From an uncultured Muribaculaceae bacterium (GTDB lineage: Bacteria > Bacteroidota > Bacteroidia > Bacteroidales > Muribaculaceae): DNA of 64,000 nt. The notes beneath the pieces are model-generated. The model was not told the origin of the DNA. It was given only the letters and a program-made list of their open reading frames with translations, and made no database searches. Position 1 is the first letter of the stretch, and every line of letters begins with the position of its first letter. This document shows positions 44,786-53,377 of this stretch, in pieces. The stretch lies in assembly GCA_910585275.1 (NCBI GenBank), contig CAJUCW010000001.1, positions 1-64,000 on the forward strand, read 5' to 3'. The position numbers were made by a program, and so were the translations under genes.

Positions 44786-44919
44786 CGGGAATATAATGTA
44801 AACGTACACACCTATTTATACGACATAAAAGGATAAGACTCATAATCCAAACTTATTACTTCTTTGTTAGATTCATAGATTCTCTCCGAATCGATTAACC
44901 CTTGATTCTTCAATTATCT

Positions 44920-46305
44920 ATGAATCTTACTAAACTTTTACCATCCGTCCTGTTGCTTTGTGCCATGCCGGCGACGGCACAGCAAACAGTAAGCAGACTC
45001 AACGACGAGTTGCCCCGGCAATGGGAAAAAACGCCACAAACTTCGGAATCACTTCCGGAGGATAATTCCTGGTGGCATTCTTTCAACGACCCTATTCTCG
45101 ACTCCCTTATAAACAAAGCCGTAGCCAACAACTATAATGTGGCGGCCGCTGTAAAGAGAATCGAAATGGCACGTCGTTCCATTCAGGAGACACAGGCGGG
45201 ATACTTCCCCACCCTATCACTTAACGGAGGATGGGACAAGTCACAACAAAGCGGTGCCATCGAATCGCCGAAAGTTCCCTCCACTCGAAGTTCTTATTTT
45301 TCGCTGGGAGCCACCATGAATTGGGAAATCGACATTTTCGGCAGGGTGAAAGCCGCCGCAAATGCTAAGAAAGCGGCATACAATGCAACGAAAGCCGAAT
45401 ACGACGGTGTAATGGCAAGCCTCTGCGCCCAGGTTGCCACGGCATACATACAGCTACGCACATATCAGACGCAGCTTGAAGTGGCAGAAAAGCATATCGC
45501 CTCTCAAAAGAAAGTTGAAAGTATGGTAATGGCAAGATATGAAGCCGAACTTGCCGACATGTTCGAGGTGACACAGTCAAGGACCGTGCTCTACAACACC
45601 GAGACGAGCGTGCCAGGACTCCGGGCATCAATACGCACATTAATCAATTCCATATCCACCCTCATAGGCGAATATCCCGGCGAAACAACGGCAGCCCTCT
45701 CGAAACCCGGAAATTTACCGCAATATGACCATACCATTGAAGCAGGCATCCCATCCGACATTCTACGCCATCGCCCCGACATCGTAGAAGCGGAAATGAC
45801 CCTTTCGGAATATGCCGCCAACGTCGGCATTGCAAAAAAAGACTTTCTCCCCGCACTTTCTCTCAACGGCACCATAGGCACTTCCGCACACAAAGCCGGC
45901 GACCTTTTCGGTTCCCATTCATTGTCTTATTCGATATCGCCGCAACTGTCGTGGACTCTCTTCGACGGACTGGCCCGCAACTACCACACGGCGGAAGCGA
46001 AACTACAGCTTGAGTCAGCCGTAGATTCCTATAACCTCACGGTGATGAATGCCGTGGAAGAGGTTGACAACGCCCTCATCAAATATGACTCGGCCCTTCA
46101 GAGTATCGACCTCCAGAAAAAAGTGGTGGAAGAAAGTGAAAAATCCCTCCAATTTGCAGTTGATCTGTATAAAGCAGGCTTAACAGACTTCTCAAACGTG
46201 GTTGACGGACAGTTGAACTGGCTTGAAAGTCAGAACACTCTCGTGGAACTCGAAGGGAAAGCCCTTGCCTCCGTAGTAACGATATACAAGGCTCTCGGGT
46301 ATTAG
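44920..46305 (+). CDS. RND efflux outer membrane factor (OprM/NodT family)
   Basis: 461 residues with signal peptide (cleavage near ATAQQ). Two OEP repeats: DNSWWHSFNDPILDSLINKAVANN..AAAVKRIEMARR and the second half with RHRPDIVEAEMTLSEYAANVG and ALSLNGTIG. Typical NodT/OprM features, but no lipobox Cys. First gene of a three-gene efflux operon, outer membrane factor first. Its stop codon TAG shares bases with an AGTTGTC tandem repeat in the 81-base gap to the adaptor gene. Confidence 0.9.
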   Translation: MNLTKLLPSVLLLCAMPATAQQTVSRLNDELPRQWEKTPQTSESLPEDNSWWHSFNDPILDSLINKAVANNYNVAAAVKRIEMARRSIQETQAGYFPTLSLNGGWDKSQQSGAIESPKVPSTRSSYFSLGATMNWEIDIFGRVKAAANAKKAAYNATKAEYDGVMASLCAQVATAYIQLRTYQTQLEVAEKHIASQKKVESMVMARYEAELADMFEVTQSRTVLYNTETSVPGLRASIRTLINSISTLIGEYPGETTAALSKPGNLPQYDHTIEAGIPSDILRHRPDIVEAEMTLSEYAANVGIAKKDFLPALSLNGTIGTSAHKAGDLFGSHSLSYSISPQLSWTLFDGLARNYHTAEAKLQLESAVDSYNLTVMNAVEEVDNALIKYDSALQSIDLQKKVVEESEKSLQFAVDLYKAGLTDFSNVVDGQLNWLESQNTLVELEGKALASVVTIYKALGY

Positions 46306-46333
46306 TTGTCAGTTGTCAGTTGTCAGTTGTCAG
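46304..46333 (+). repeat. AGTTGTC tandem repeat at the stop codon of the efflux gene
   Basis: Four perfect 7-base AGTTGTC units (46304-46331), the first of which supplies the last two bases of the TAG stop codon. The same word makes up the spacer at 59624-59720, again beginning at a TAG stop. Confidence 0.85.
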
Positions 46334-46386
46334 CTTTCATTCCTTTATGAGTCTGTCTTTAGTCATTAGAATAAAAACATTCGATT

Positions 46387-47505
46387 ATGAAAAGATATTT
46401 ATACGTTATCGCCACATCTGCGGCATGTTTAGGTTTTATTTCCTGCTCCCATAAAGACAAGGATTCAAAATCACAAGCTTCTCCCGATATTCTGGTTGCG
46501 GAAGCCTTTACCGATTCTGTCGTTCTCCACAAGACTTATCCGGGTTATCTTTCCGCCCGAAATAGCGCCACTGTGGTGGCGCAGGTGAGCGGACGGCTCG
46601 TTTCAATGAACTATACTCCCGGAACCTACGTAGCCAAAGGAAAACTGTTATATACCATCGACCCCACCCTCTATCGCGACGCGGTCAACAAAGCCGAAGC
46701 TGCACTTGCTTCCGCCATCAGTTCGAGAGACTATGCGTCAAGCCATTACAATGCCGTCAAAAAAGCTTTCGAGGCAGATGCAGTCTCAAAAATGGAAGTT
46801 CTATCGGCAGAAAGCTCTTTGCAGCAGGCGGAAGCAAATATAAAGGAATGTCGAGCCGCACTCAGCACCGCCAAAACGAATCTCGGCTACTGTTCGGTGG
46901 TGGCGCCGATTTCAGGGTATATCTCAGAATCAACCATTTCAGAAGGAAACTACGTTGACGGAAGTGCTTCGCCTGTCAAACTCGCCGATATCTTCGACAA
47001 TTCATCGTTTAATGCTGTATTTGAGATTGAAGATTCCCAATACGAAATGATGGTCGGACGCAACGACGGCGTAGGAGGCAAACTCTTCCGCGCCATTCCA
47101 TTGCAATTCCGCGAGAACCTTCTCCACAAATATTCCGCCGATCTGGCCTATGAGGCCCCGTCGGTAAATAAAGGCACCGGCACCATAAAACTCAAAGGTG
47201 TGGTCAACAATATCGACAACGAACTGAAAGACGGCATGTATGTCACCGTTTCTCTGCCCTATGGAGAGAATCCGGCCGCTGTCTTGATAAAAGACGTTTC
47301 CATAGGCACGGACCAGCTTGGCAAATACATCTATGTTGTCAACGACTCCAATAAAGTGGTATATACCCCAATCGAGGCCGGAGAGCTTTACAGAGATTCC
47401 CTACGGGTGGTCAACAAAGGGATAAAGGCCGGCGACAGATATGTTACCAAAGCTATTCTCTCTGTGCGCAACGGAGAAACCGTCAACCCAATTCTCAACA
47501 AATAA
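46387..47505 (+). CDS. RND efflux periplasmic adaptor lipoprotein (AcrA/MexA family)
   Basis: 372 residues; lipobox GFISCSHKD places it as a lipoprotein anchored by Cys20. Lipoyl domain (SARNSATVVAQVSGRLVSMN), helical hairpin of about 95 residues, second lipoyl half (APISGYISESTISEGNYVDG), beta-barrel and membrane-proximal domain (AKILSVRNGETVNP). Followed 12 bases later by the pump gene, and acts between it and the outer membrane factor. Confidence 0.92.
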   Translation: MKRYLYVIATSAACLGFISCSHKDKDSKSQASPDILVAEAFTDSVVLHKTYPGYLSARNSATVVAQVSGRLVSMNYTPGTYVAKGKLLYTIDPTLYRDAVNKAEAALASAISSRDYASSHYNAVKKAFEADAVSKMEVLSAESSLQQAEANIKECRAALSTAKTNLGYCSVVAPISGYISESTISEGNYVDGSASPVKLADIFDNSSFNAVFEIEDSQYEMMVGRNDGVGGKLFRAIPLQFRENLLHKYSADLAYEAPSVNKGTGTIKLKGVVNNIDNELKDGMYVTVSLPYGENPAAVLIKDVSIGTDQLGKYIYVVNDSNKVVYTPIEAGELYRDSLRVVNKGIKAGDRYVTKAILSVRNGETVNPILNK

Positions 47506-47517
47506 ATCGGTAAGGTT

Positions 47518-50500
47518 ATGTTTTCTAAATTTTTTATTGACCGCCCCATATTCGCCACCGTGCTTGCCTTGCTGATGATTTTCGCCGGCATACTCACCGT
47601 GCGTACCCTTCCGGTGGCGCAATATCCCGACATAACTCCCCCCACGGTGATGGTCAGCGCCACATATCCCGGAGCCGATGCCGAAACCGTGGCACGTGCC
47701 GTAGGCGTTCCAATCGAGGAGCAGGTGAACGGCGTGGAAGGGATGCTATACATGAGTTCCAATTCCGGTTCCGACGGAAGTTATTCGTTGACAATCACTT
47801 TTGAAAACGGCACTGACGTTGACCAAGCTGCCGTGGAAGTACAGAACAAGGTTTCTGAAGCCAACGCCCAGCTCCCTTCGGCAGTTACGGAACAAGGCAT
47901 CAGCGTCAACAAGCAGAGTAGCAACAATGTGCTGTTCATCTCTTTGGAGACCGATGACCCCGAGCGCTACGACGCGCTCTACCTCACCAATTATGCCCAG
48001 CTCAACATGACCGACCCGCTTTCCAGAGTGAAAGGCGTGGGAGGAGTCGGGGCATTCGGCGGCGGTGAATACAGCATGCGCGTATGGCTCGATCCCGAAG
48101 CCATGAGAATACGCAACGTCACACCTCAAGACGTTGACGCCGCCATCCAGGCGCAGAATATGGAAGTATCGGCAGGTGCCGTTGGTACGCCACCCTCCAA
48201 CAGCGGCGCCCAGTTCGAGTTTACCGTCACAAGCCGCGGCCAACTGAGCAACGCTGAAGAATTCGGCAACATAATAATCCGCAGCGATAATTCCGGATTA
48301 TTAAGGCTTAAGGACACTGCAAAAGTGGAACTCGGGAGTTCAAGCTATTCGGCCGTGGCGAAAGTCAACGGACAGGAAACCGCCCTTATAGGTATAGAAC
48401 AGTTGCCCGGTGCCAACGCTCTCGACGTAGCGAAAGGAGCCATTGCCGAGATGGACCGTCTTTCACAATATTTTCCCGACGGAATACACTATAAGATTGT
48501 GCAGAACTCCACCGATTACGTCAAGGAATCTATTTCCGATGTAATCACCACCTTTGTTTTGACTTCGCTTATCGTGATGGTAGTCATCCTTCTCTTCCTG
48601 CAAAACTGGAGAGCCGTCATCATTCCGATGCTCACCATCCCGGTGTCGCTCATCGCCACGTTTGCGATAATGAAGATAATGGGGTTCTCGCTCAACACTC
48701 TTACGCTGTTCGGCCTCGTACTCGCCATCGCCATTGTGGTTGACGACGCAATCGTGGTTGTGGAAGACTGTTCGCGCCTTGTCGATAAAGGTACAATGAC
48801 ACGGCGGCAGGCGGCCGAGAAGGCGATGCGCGAACTTCAAGGGCCGGTGGTGGGCGAGGTTCTCGTGTTGCTCTCCGTTTTCATCCCCACTGCATTTGTG
48901 AGCGGAATCACCGGTGAACTCTACAAACAGTTCGCACTCACCATTGCCGTTTCAACCGCATTTTCGGGATTCAACGCTCTCACCCTCACCCCGGCGCTTT
49001 GCGCCCTTTTCCTCACTCCGAGAAAACCAACGAAGTTTTTCATTTATAAATGGTTTAACAAAGGATATACCAAAACCGAAAGCATCTACGACAAAACCAT
49101 ATCACGCATGCTTGCACATCCACTGGTGTCGATGCTTATATTCATGGCGATTGCAGCCGTGGCGTTCTGGGGCTTCGTAAAATGGCCTACGAGCTATATC
49201 CCCGAGGAAGACATGGGATATTTCATGACATCCGTGCAACTCCCCACAGGCGCCTCGCTCGACCGCACGGAGAAAGTGGTTGACGGGCTTGCCGAAGAAA
49301 TCCGGAAGATACCCTACGTAAAAGACGTGATGACAGTCTCAGGATTTTCTTTCATGGCCGGAGGGTCGTCGTCCAACCTTGGCTCCATCAATGTGATTTT
49401 AAAACCCTGGAAGGAACGCGGACGCTCCGGTTCCATCAACAAAGTCATGGCCATGGTCGATAGCATTTCCGCACGCTGGCAGGAAGCCATTGTATTCTCC
49501 ATCAATCCTCCGGCCATTCCCGGCTTAGGCATGAGTTCCGGTTTGCAGATGCAGCTTCTCGACATCAACAATCTCGGGGCGGCGGAAATGGAGAAAGCGC
49601 TTGCCGAAGTTGAGGAAAAAGCGAAATCCGATCCGCGCATAGAATCCGTCACGTCGCTATATCAAGGACTCGTGCCGCAATACTCCGTAAAGATTGACCG
49701 CGACAGAGTGGAGCTCCAGGGCATCGACATAGAGGATATGTATGGGGTGCTTTCATCCTATCTCGGAGGCGGATTTGTCAACGACTTCGTGGAATTCGGA
49801 CGCACGTTCCAGGTGACGATGCAAGGCGACGCAGCCACCCGAAGCAACCCGGAAGACATAATGAAACTGTCGGTCAGGAATTCCGCGGGGGAGATGGTGC
49901 CGTTCAGTGCGTTCTGCAGCATTGTGCCGGCCATGGGCGAGCCGAGTGTGTCGAGATACAACATGTATTCCACCGCATCACTTACGGCCACACCGTCAAA
50001 AGGCACCAGCACATCGGAAGGCATCGACGCCATGGAAGAAATCGTGAAGAACACGCTTGGGAAGAATTATTCCTACGCCTGGACCGGTATTGCCTATCAG
50101 GAAACACAGGCCGGCACAACCATAAGCTTTGTGTTTATCTTCGCCATCGTGATGACCATTCTCGTTCTCTCGGCACAATATGAGAGTTGGACCGACCCCA
50201 TCGCCGTAGTGCTGAGTATGCCTATAGCCGTACTTGGAACGGTGTTGGGATGCCTCCTGATGAATCAAAGCATAAGCATCTATACACAAATCGGATTGAT
50301 ATTGCTCCTGGGAATGTCGGCGAAAAATGCCATCCTTATCGTTGAATATGCAATGGACTTCCGAAAGTCGGGGGTAAGCATCCGCCAAAGCGCGCACGAT
50401 GCCGGTGTGATAAGGTTCCGGCCGATTATGATGACTGCCATGGCCTTTGTATTCGGAGTGATGCCGATGATGTTTGCCACGGGAGCCGGTGCCAACAGCC

Positions 50501-50724
50501 GTATCGAGTTAGGCACGGCAGTAGTGTTCGGCATGGCGATGAACGCGCTGATCGGCACCCTGTTCGTACCAAACTTCTGGGAGCTTATGCAGACCGTCAA
50601 CGAGCGTTACCTTTCCAACCTGTTCAAAGACCCAACTCCCCCGGCGACAGACACCGGCACGACGACAGGAGCCGGAAAGGCTGCAACATCCACCGCCGGA
50701 AACAATACCCCGCCATCGGTATGA
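47518..50724 (+). CDS. RND multidrug efflux pump, HAE1 family (AcrB/MexB type)
   Basis: 1068 residues, 12 membrane helices and two large periplasmic loops. N-terminus FSKFFIDRPIFATVLALLM; proton relay Asp409/Asp410 in VVDDAIVVVED (helix 4) and Lys936 in MSAKNAILIVEYAMD (helix 10), all conserved. HAE1 signature GADAETVARAVGVPIEEQVNGVE at the start of the first pore domain. The C-terminal tail is a Thr/Gly/Ala-rich stretch of about 30 residues. Drug, bile-salt or dye export is likely; substrates cannot be read from sequence. No local regulator is encoded beside the operon. Confidence 0.95.
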   Translation: MFSKFFIDRPIFATVLALLMIFAGILTVRTLPVAQYPDITPPTVMVSATYPGADAETVARAVGVPIEEQVNGVEGMLYMSSNSGSDGSYSLTITFENGTDVDQAAVEVQNKVSEANAQLPSAVTEQGISVNKQSSNNVLFISLETDDPERYDALYLTNYAQLNMTDPLSRVKGVGGVGAFGGGEYSMRVWLDPEAMRIRNVTPQDVDAAIQAQNMEVSAGAVGTPPSNSGAQFEFTVTSRGQLSNAEEFGNIIIRSDNSGLLRLKDTAKVELGSSSYSAVAKVNGQETALIGIEQLPGANALDVAKGAIAEMDRLSQYFPDGIHYKIVQNSTDYVKESISDVITTFVLTSLIVMVVILLFLQNWRAVIIPMLTIPVSLIATFAIMKIMGFSLNTLTLFGLVLAIAIVVDDAIVVVEDCSRLVDKGTMTRRQAAEKAMRELQGPVVGEVLVLLSVFIPTAFVSGITGELYKQFALTIAVSTAFSGFNALTLTPALCALFLTPRKPTKFFIYKWFNKGYTKTESIYDKTISRMLAHPLVSMLIFMAIAAVAFWGFVKWPTSYIPEEDMGYFMTSVQLPTGASLDRTEKVVDGLAEEIRKIPYVKDVMTVSGFSFMAGGSSSNLGSINVILKPWKERGRSGSINKVMAMVDSISARWQEAIVFSINPPAIPGLGMSSGLQMQLLDINNLGAAEMEKALAEVEEKAKSDPRIESVTSLYQGLVPQYSVKIDRDRVELQGIDIEDMYGVLSSYLGGGFVNDFVEFGRTFQVTMQGDAATRSNPEDIMKLSVRNSAGEMVPFSAFCSIVPAMGEPSVSRYNMYSTASLTATPSKGTSTSEGIDAMEEIVKNTLGKNYSYAWTGIAYQETQAGTTISFVFIFAIVMTILVLSAQYESWTDPIAVVLSMPIAVLGTVLGCLLMNQSISIYTQIGLILLLGMSAKNAILIVEYAMDFRKSGVSIRQSAHDAGVIRFRPIMMTAMAFVFGVMPMMFATGAGANSRIELGTAVVFGMAMNALIGTLFVPNFWELMQTVNERYLSNLFKDPTPPATDTGTTTGAGKAATSTAGNNTPPSV

Positions 50725-50746
50725 ATATCCCTGAAACTATAAATAC

Positions 50747-50807
50747 CCTGAAATAAAGCTTGAGGCGTAATATCTCAGAGATATTACGCCTCAAGCTTTA
50801 TTTCAGG
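50747..50807. terminator. Perfect 29-bp hairpin between convergent genes
   Basis: Arms 50747-50775 and 50779-50807 are perfectly complementary over 29 bp with a 3-base loop (CAG). It lies 22 bases after the pump stop codon and 22 before the end of the convergent gene at 50830. The stem begins CCTGAAATAAAGCTTGAGGC. Bidirectional terminator is the simple reading; perfect complementarity of this length is unusual. Confidence 0.8.
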
Positions 50808-50829
50808 ATTTAATTGTTTTCAGATTCCT

Positions 50830-51966
50830 TTATTTGCGAATTTTCTTGCCGCCCACGATATAGAGTCCACGGGGAAGGGACGCAATCTGCTCCGGAGTTG
50901 CATTACGAATCAGCAAAACTCCCTGCATGTTATATACGTCATTCGTGTGGTTGCCGTCTTCAACGGCGATATCATCTACTCCGGCCATAAACTCATCCTT
51001 GTCAACGCATCGGAATTCTGCCGGAGAACCTTCCGGCACCGACAGATAGCAACTGTTGGCGGGAATGAATTCAAGGTCGGTGGCAGTCACGAAACCAAGC
51101 GAACCGTTGGCCAACGTACCGAGCACACGCATCGTAGCCGGATTGTATCTTGTCACTTTATAATGCTGCGAACCCTGATACACGTCGTTGCGGCAGAAAT
51201 AGACTCCGGTGAGCTTATTGTCGGTAAGCTTTGATGCGGAGCCTCCAATATGAAGTCGGTTGGTAGTCGGCCGGTCAGTGGCACATTCCATAATCACGGG
51301 AGTGGAAGCCGGTACGGTGCCGTCGATTTCTTCCAGACATGCCATGTCACCGAACACTCCAGACACGTAATAAGCCTTAACTCCATCGGAATACGCACTG
51401 AACGGAAAACCGCCAAAGAACGGGGCATAATATTTCCCGTTGCTCTCGATAGTGGTCTTCACTCCGAAATAATTGTCGCCGTCGTCAGAAAGGGGGCGGA
51501 TAAACCAACGCCTGTAATCCCCGCTGCAGTTTGTCTGCATGTCGCCGATTTCCTGAAACGGCATGAACTGCGCGTCGCCAAGATACTTCGTGGAGCCGTG
51601 CATGGTGCCTGAGCACAAATAGAGCTTCTCCCCTTTCGAGGTGCCGTTTTGTGTAAGGTCGGCATAATGGCCGATAATCTGCTCAATTCCGGTGCCCTGC
51701 GCCTCCATCTGATACTTGCTTCCGACTGGGAAGATATAAAGCACCGAGCCCGGGTCGCTGATCACATTGTCAAAAGTCTTGTGAAGTCTTATAGCAAGCA
51801 GGTCGGCTGTGGTGTTGCCATAATCTATGCGGCCGTAGTTATCAACCACACTACACCATCTCTCAGTCTTCAAATTCCTTACCCGGTAATAGCCTGCACC
51901 GTCATAATCGGCATTGGCCGACAAAGCGGCCAGCATAGCTACGGAGAGAACAATCGATTTTTTCAT
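50830..51966 (-). CDS. Secreted protein with possible type 9 sorting-like C-terminal tail
   Basis: 378 residues with signal peptide MKKSIVLSVAMLAALSANA. The body is beta-rich, and no catalytic family is recognised; it opens with DGAGYYRVRNLKTERWCSV, a ricin-like or GRAM-like carbohydrate-binding pattern seen in Bacteroidales secreted proteins (weak). The last 35 residues read VYNMQGVLL..LPRGLYIVGGKKI, which matches the C-terminal domain style (Y-N-x-x-G, then G-x-Y-I-V-x-G-K-K) of type 9 secretion cargo. That fits the PorE-like gene 5 kb away. Bounded by hairpins on both sides. Confidence 0.6.
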   Translation of the reverse strand: MKKSIVLSVAMLAALSANADYDGAGYYRVRNLKTERWCSVVDNYGRIDYGNTTADLLAIRLHKTFDNVISDPGSVLYIFPVGSKYQMEAQGTGIEQIIGHYADLTQNGTSKGEKLYLCSGTMHGSTKYLGDAQFMPFQEIGDMQTNCSGDYRRWFIRPLSDDGDNYFGVKTTIESNGKYYAPFFGGFPFSAYSDGVKAYYVSGVFGDMACLEEIDGTVPASTPVIMECATDRPTTNRLHIGGSASKLTDNKLTGVYFCRNDVYQGSQHYKVTRYNPATMRVLGTLANGSLGFVTATDLEFIPANSCYLSVPEGSPAEFRCVDKDEFMAGVDDIAVEDGNHTNDVYNMQGVLLIRNATPEQIASLPRGLYIVGGKKIRK

Positions 51967-52020
51967 TGTAGAAACTATTCAATAACAAAAAAATTTACAA
52001 AAACAATTATTGCAATATAA

Positions 52021-52060
52021 AGTCACGCCTGCGGGAGAGTGTCATCCCACAGGCGTGACT
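52021..52060 (-). terminator. Terminator hairpin after ompA
   Basis: AGTCACGCCTGCGGGA (52021-52036) pairs with TCCCACAGGCGTGACT (52045-52060) at 15 of 16 positions, 8-base loop, 48 bases after the stop of the minus-strand OmpA gene. Confidence 0.75.
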
Positions 52061-52107
52061 ATGATTTAACGTAAAAACCGCATGGGTTATTTTACGCTGT
52101 TTGAATC

Positions 52108-53331
52108 TTATTCGGCAATACAGATTGCAACGCGGTTCTGTACGGGATCGGGATAAGGCTGGTCTTCAAGGTCGCCCATGCTCTTCACAATCATGCGAGA
52201 AGCAGGAATGTTGAACTTGGTGCGGAGAGCCTCGGCCACAACCTCGGCACGTTTTGCAGAAAGACGGAGGTTGATAGCCTTCGAGCCAGTGCCCTTGTCG
52301 GCATAACCCGTAATCGTAACTTTGGCATTGGGATGCGCGTTGAGGTATTCAGCCACGGCTGCCACCTTTGTCATCTCCTGCTGTGTAACGATGGTCTTGT
52401 TGATCTTGAAGAATACGTCGCGGCGGAATACGCTTGCTTCCTGCTTCTTCTCCTCAACCTGAACAGGCACCTCTACAATCTTCTCCACAATCTTCTCGAT
52501 AATCTGCGGCTCGCAAGGAACCTCAGGCTCGATCACGCGAGTGCGGGTAGAATAGCGGGGACCGAACGCATATTTCACACCTACGAGAGTGTTGAAATAC
52601 CAGTCGGCGTTGCCGGCCTTCTTCGAGTTGTAGTGGTCATTGAGAATGTTTGCGTTTGCCTCAAGGCCAATCTGGAGACGCTCTGTGATGTTGAAGTTCA
52701 CATCGAAACCAAAACGGCCGGTGAAGCGGGTGTGGGTGCCGTCCCATACATAGCCGAGCATATTGTAGCCGTCATGGTTCGGGACAATCTGGCCAAGACC
52801 CTCATGGATGAGGTCGCCGTTCTCGTTCTTGCCAAGCTCTATCTCGGGGAAAAGCCCCTGCATCTGCTTGTTGACAGCGTTTGCCTCATTGTTCTTCCAG
52901 GCAACATTGATGCCGATACCTGCGAAGAGGTTAACATCTACAAGACGCTTGGGATTGTAGCCACCGAAGAGGTTGGTCATATTGAACGTTGCCTCGATTG
53001 AGGGAGCGATATATGTCCAGTGCCATTTATAGCGCATGTCGCGAAGACCGGATTCCTCCTTGAATGTGAGTTTGCTTGTGGCGCGGCTTCTCCAGCTGTT
53101 GACAGAAACACGGGCACCGAAAATCGGAGTGAACTGATAGCCGCCCGCGAGCTGTGCGTTAGGACCTGCGAGAATGTCGAAGGCTCCTTCGCCGAGGGTC
53201 TCCTGGGCACCGAACTGAGCCTGTCCGTACCAGTAAGGCTGGAAGACATATTCGGTGACCTCCTCCTGAGCGGAGGCGCAAAGGCCTCCGAACAGGATTG
53301 AAGCGGTCAAAAGAATTTTATTTAATTTCAT
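52108..53331 (-). CDS. OmpA-family outer membrane protein
   Basis: 407 residues: signal peptide (cleavage near CASAQ), an eight-stranded beta-barrel (about 25-265), a Val/Glu/Lys hinge (EKIVEKIVEVPVQVEEKKQ), then the peptidoglycan-binding OmpA C-domain (about 295-405, with VTITGYADKGTG, NLRLSAKRAEVVAEAL and QNRVAICI). Anchors the outer membrane to the wall. It lies 46 bases after the coiled-coil lipoprotein gene, in the same operon. Likely abundant, judging by codon regularity (inference). Confidence 0.93.
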   Translation of the reverse strand: MKLNKILLTASILFGGLCASAQEEVTEYVFQPYWYGQAQFGAQETLGEGAFDILAGPNAQLAGGYQFTPIFGARVSVNSWRSRATSKLTFKEESGLRDMRYKWHWTYIAPSIEATFNMTNLFGGYNPKRLVDVNLFAGIGINVAWKNNEANAVNKQMQGLFPEIELGKNENGDLIHEGLGQIVPNHDGYNMLGYVWDGTHTRFTGRFGFDVNFNITERLQIGLEANANILNDHYNSKKAGNADWYFNTLVGVKYAFGPRYSTRTRVIEPEVPCEPQIIEKIVEKIVEVPVQVEEKKQEASVFRRDVFFKINKTIVTQQEMTKVAAVAEYLNAHPNAKVTITGYADKGTGSKAINLRLSAKRAEVVAEALRTKFNIPASRMIVKSMGDLEDQPYPDPVQNRVAICIAE

Positions 53332-53377
53332 TTTCTTTGTTTGCTTTTGGGTTCTTGTAATTCTAAATACCTTCAGA

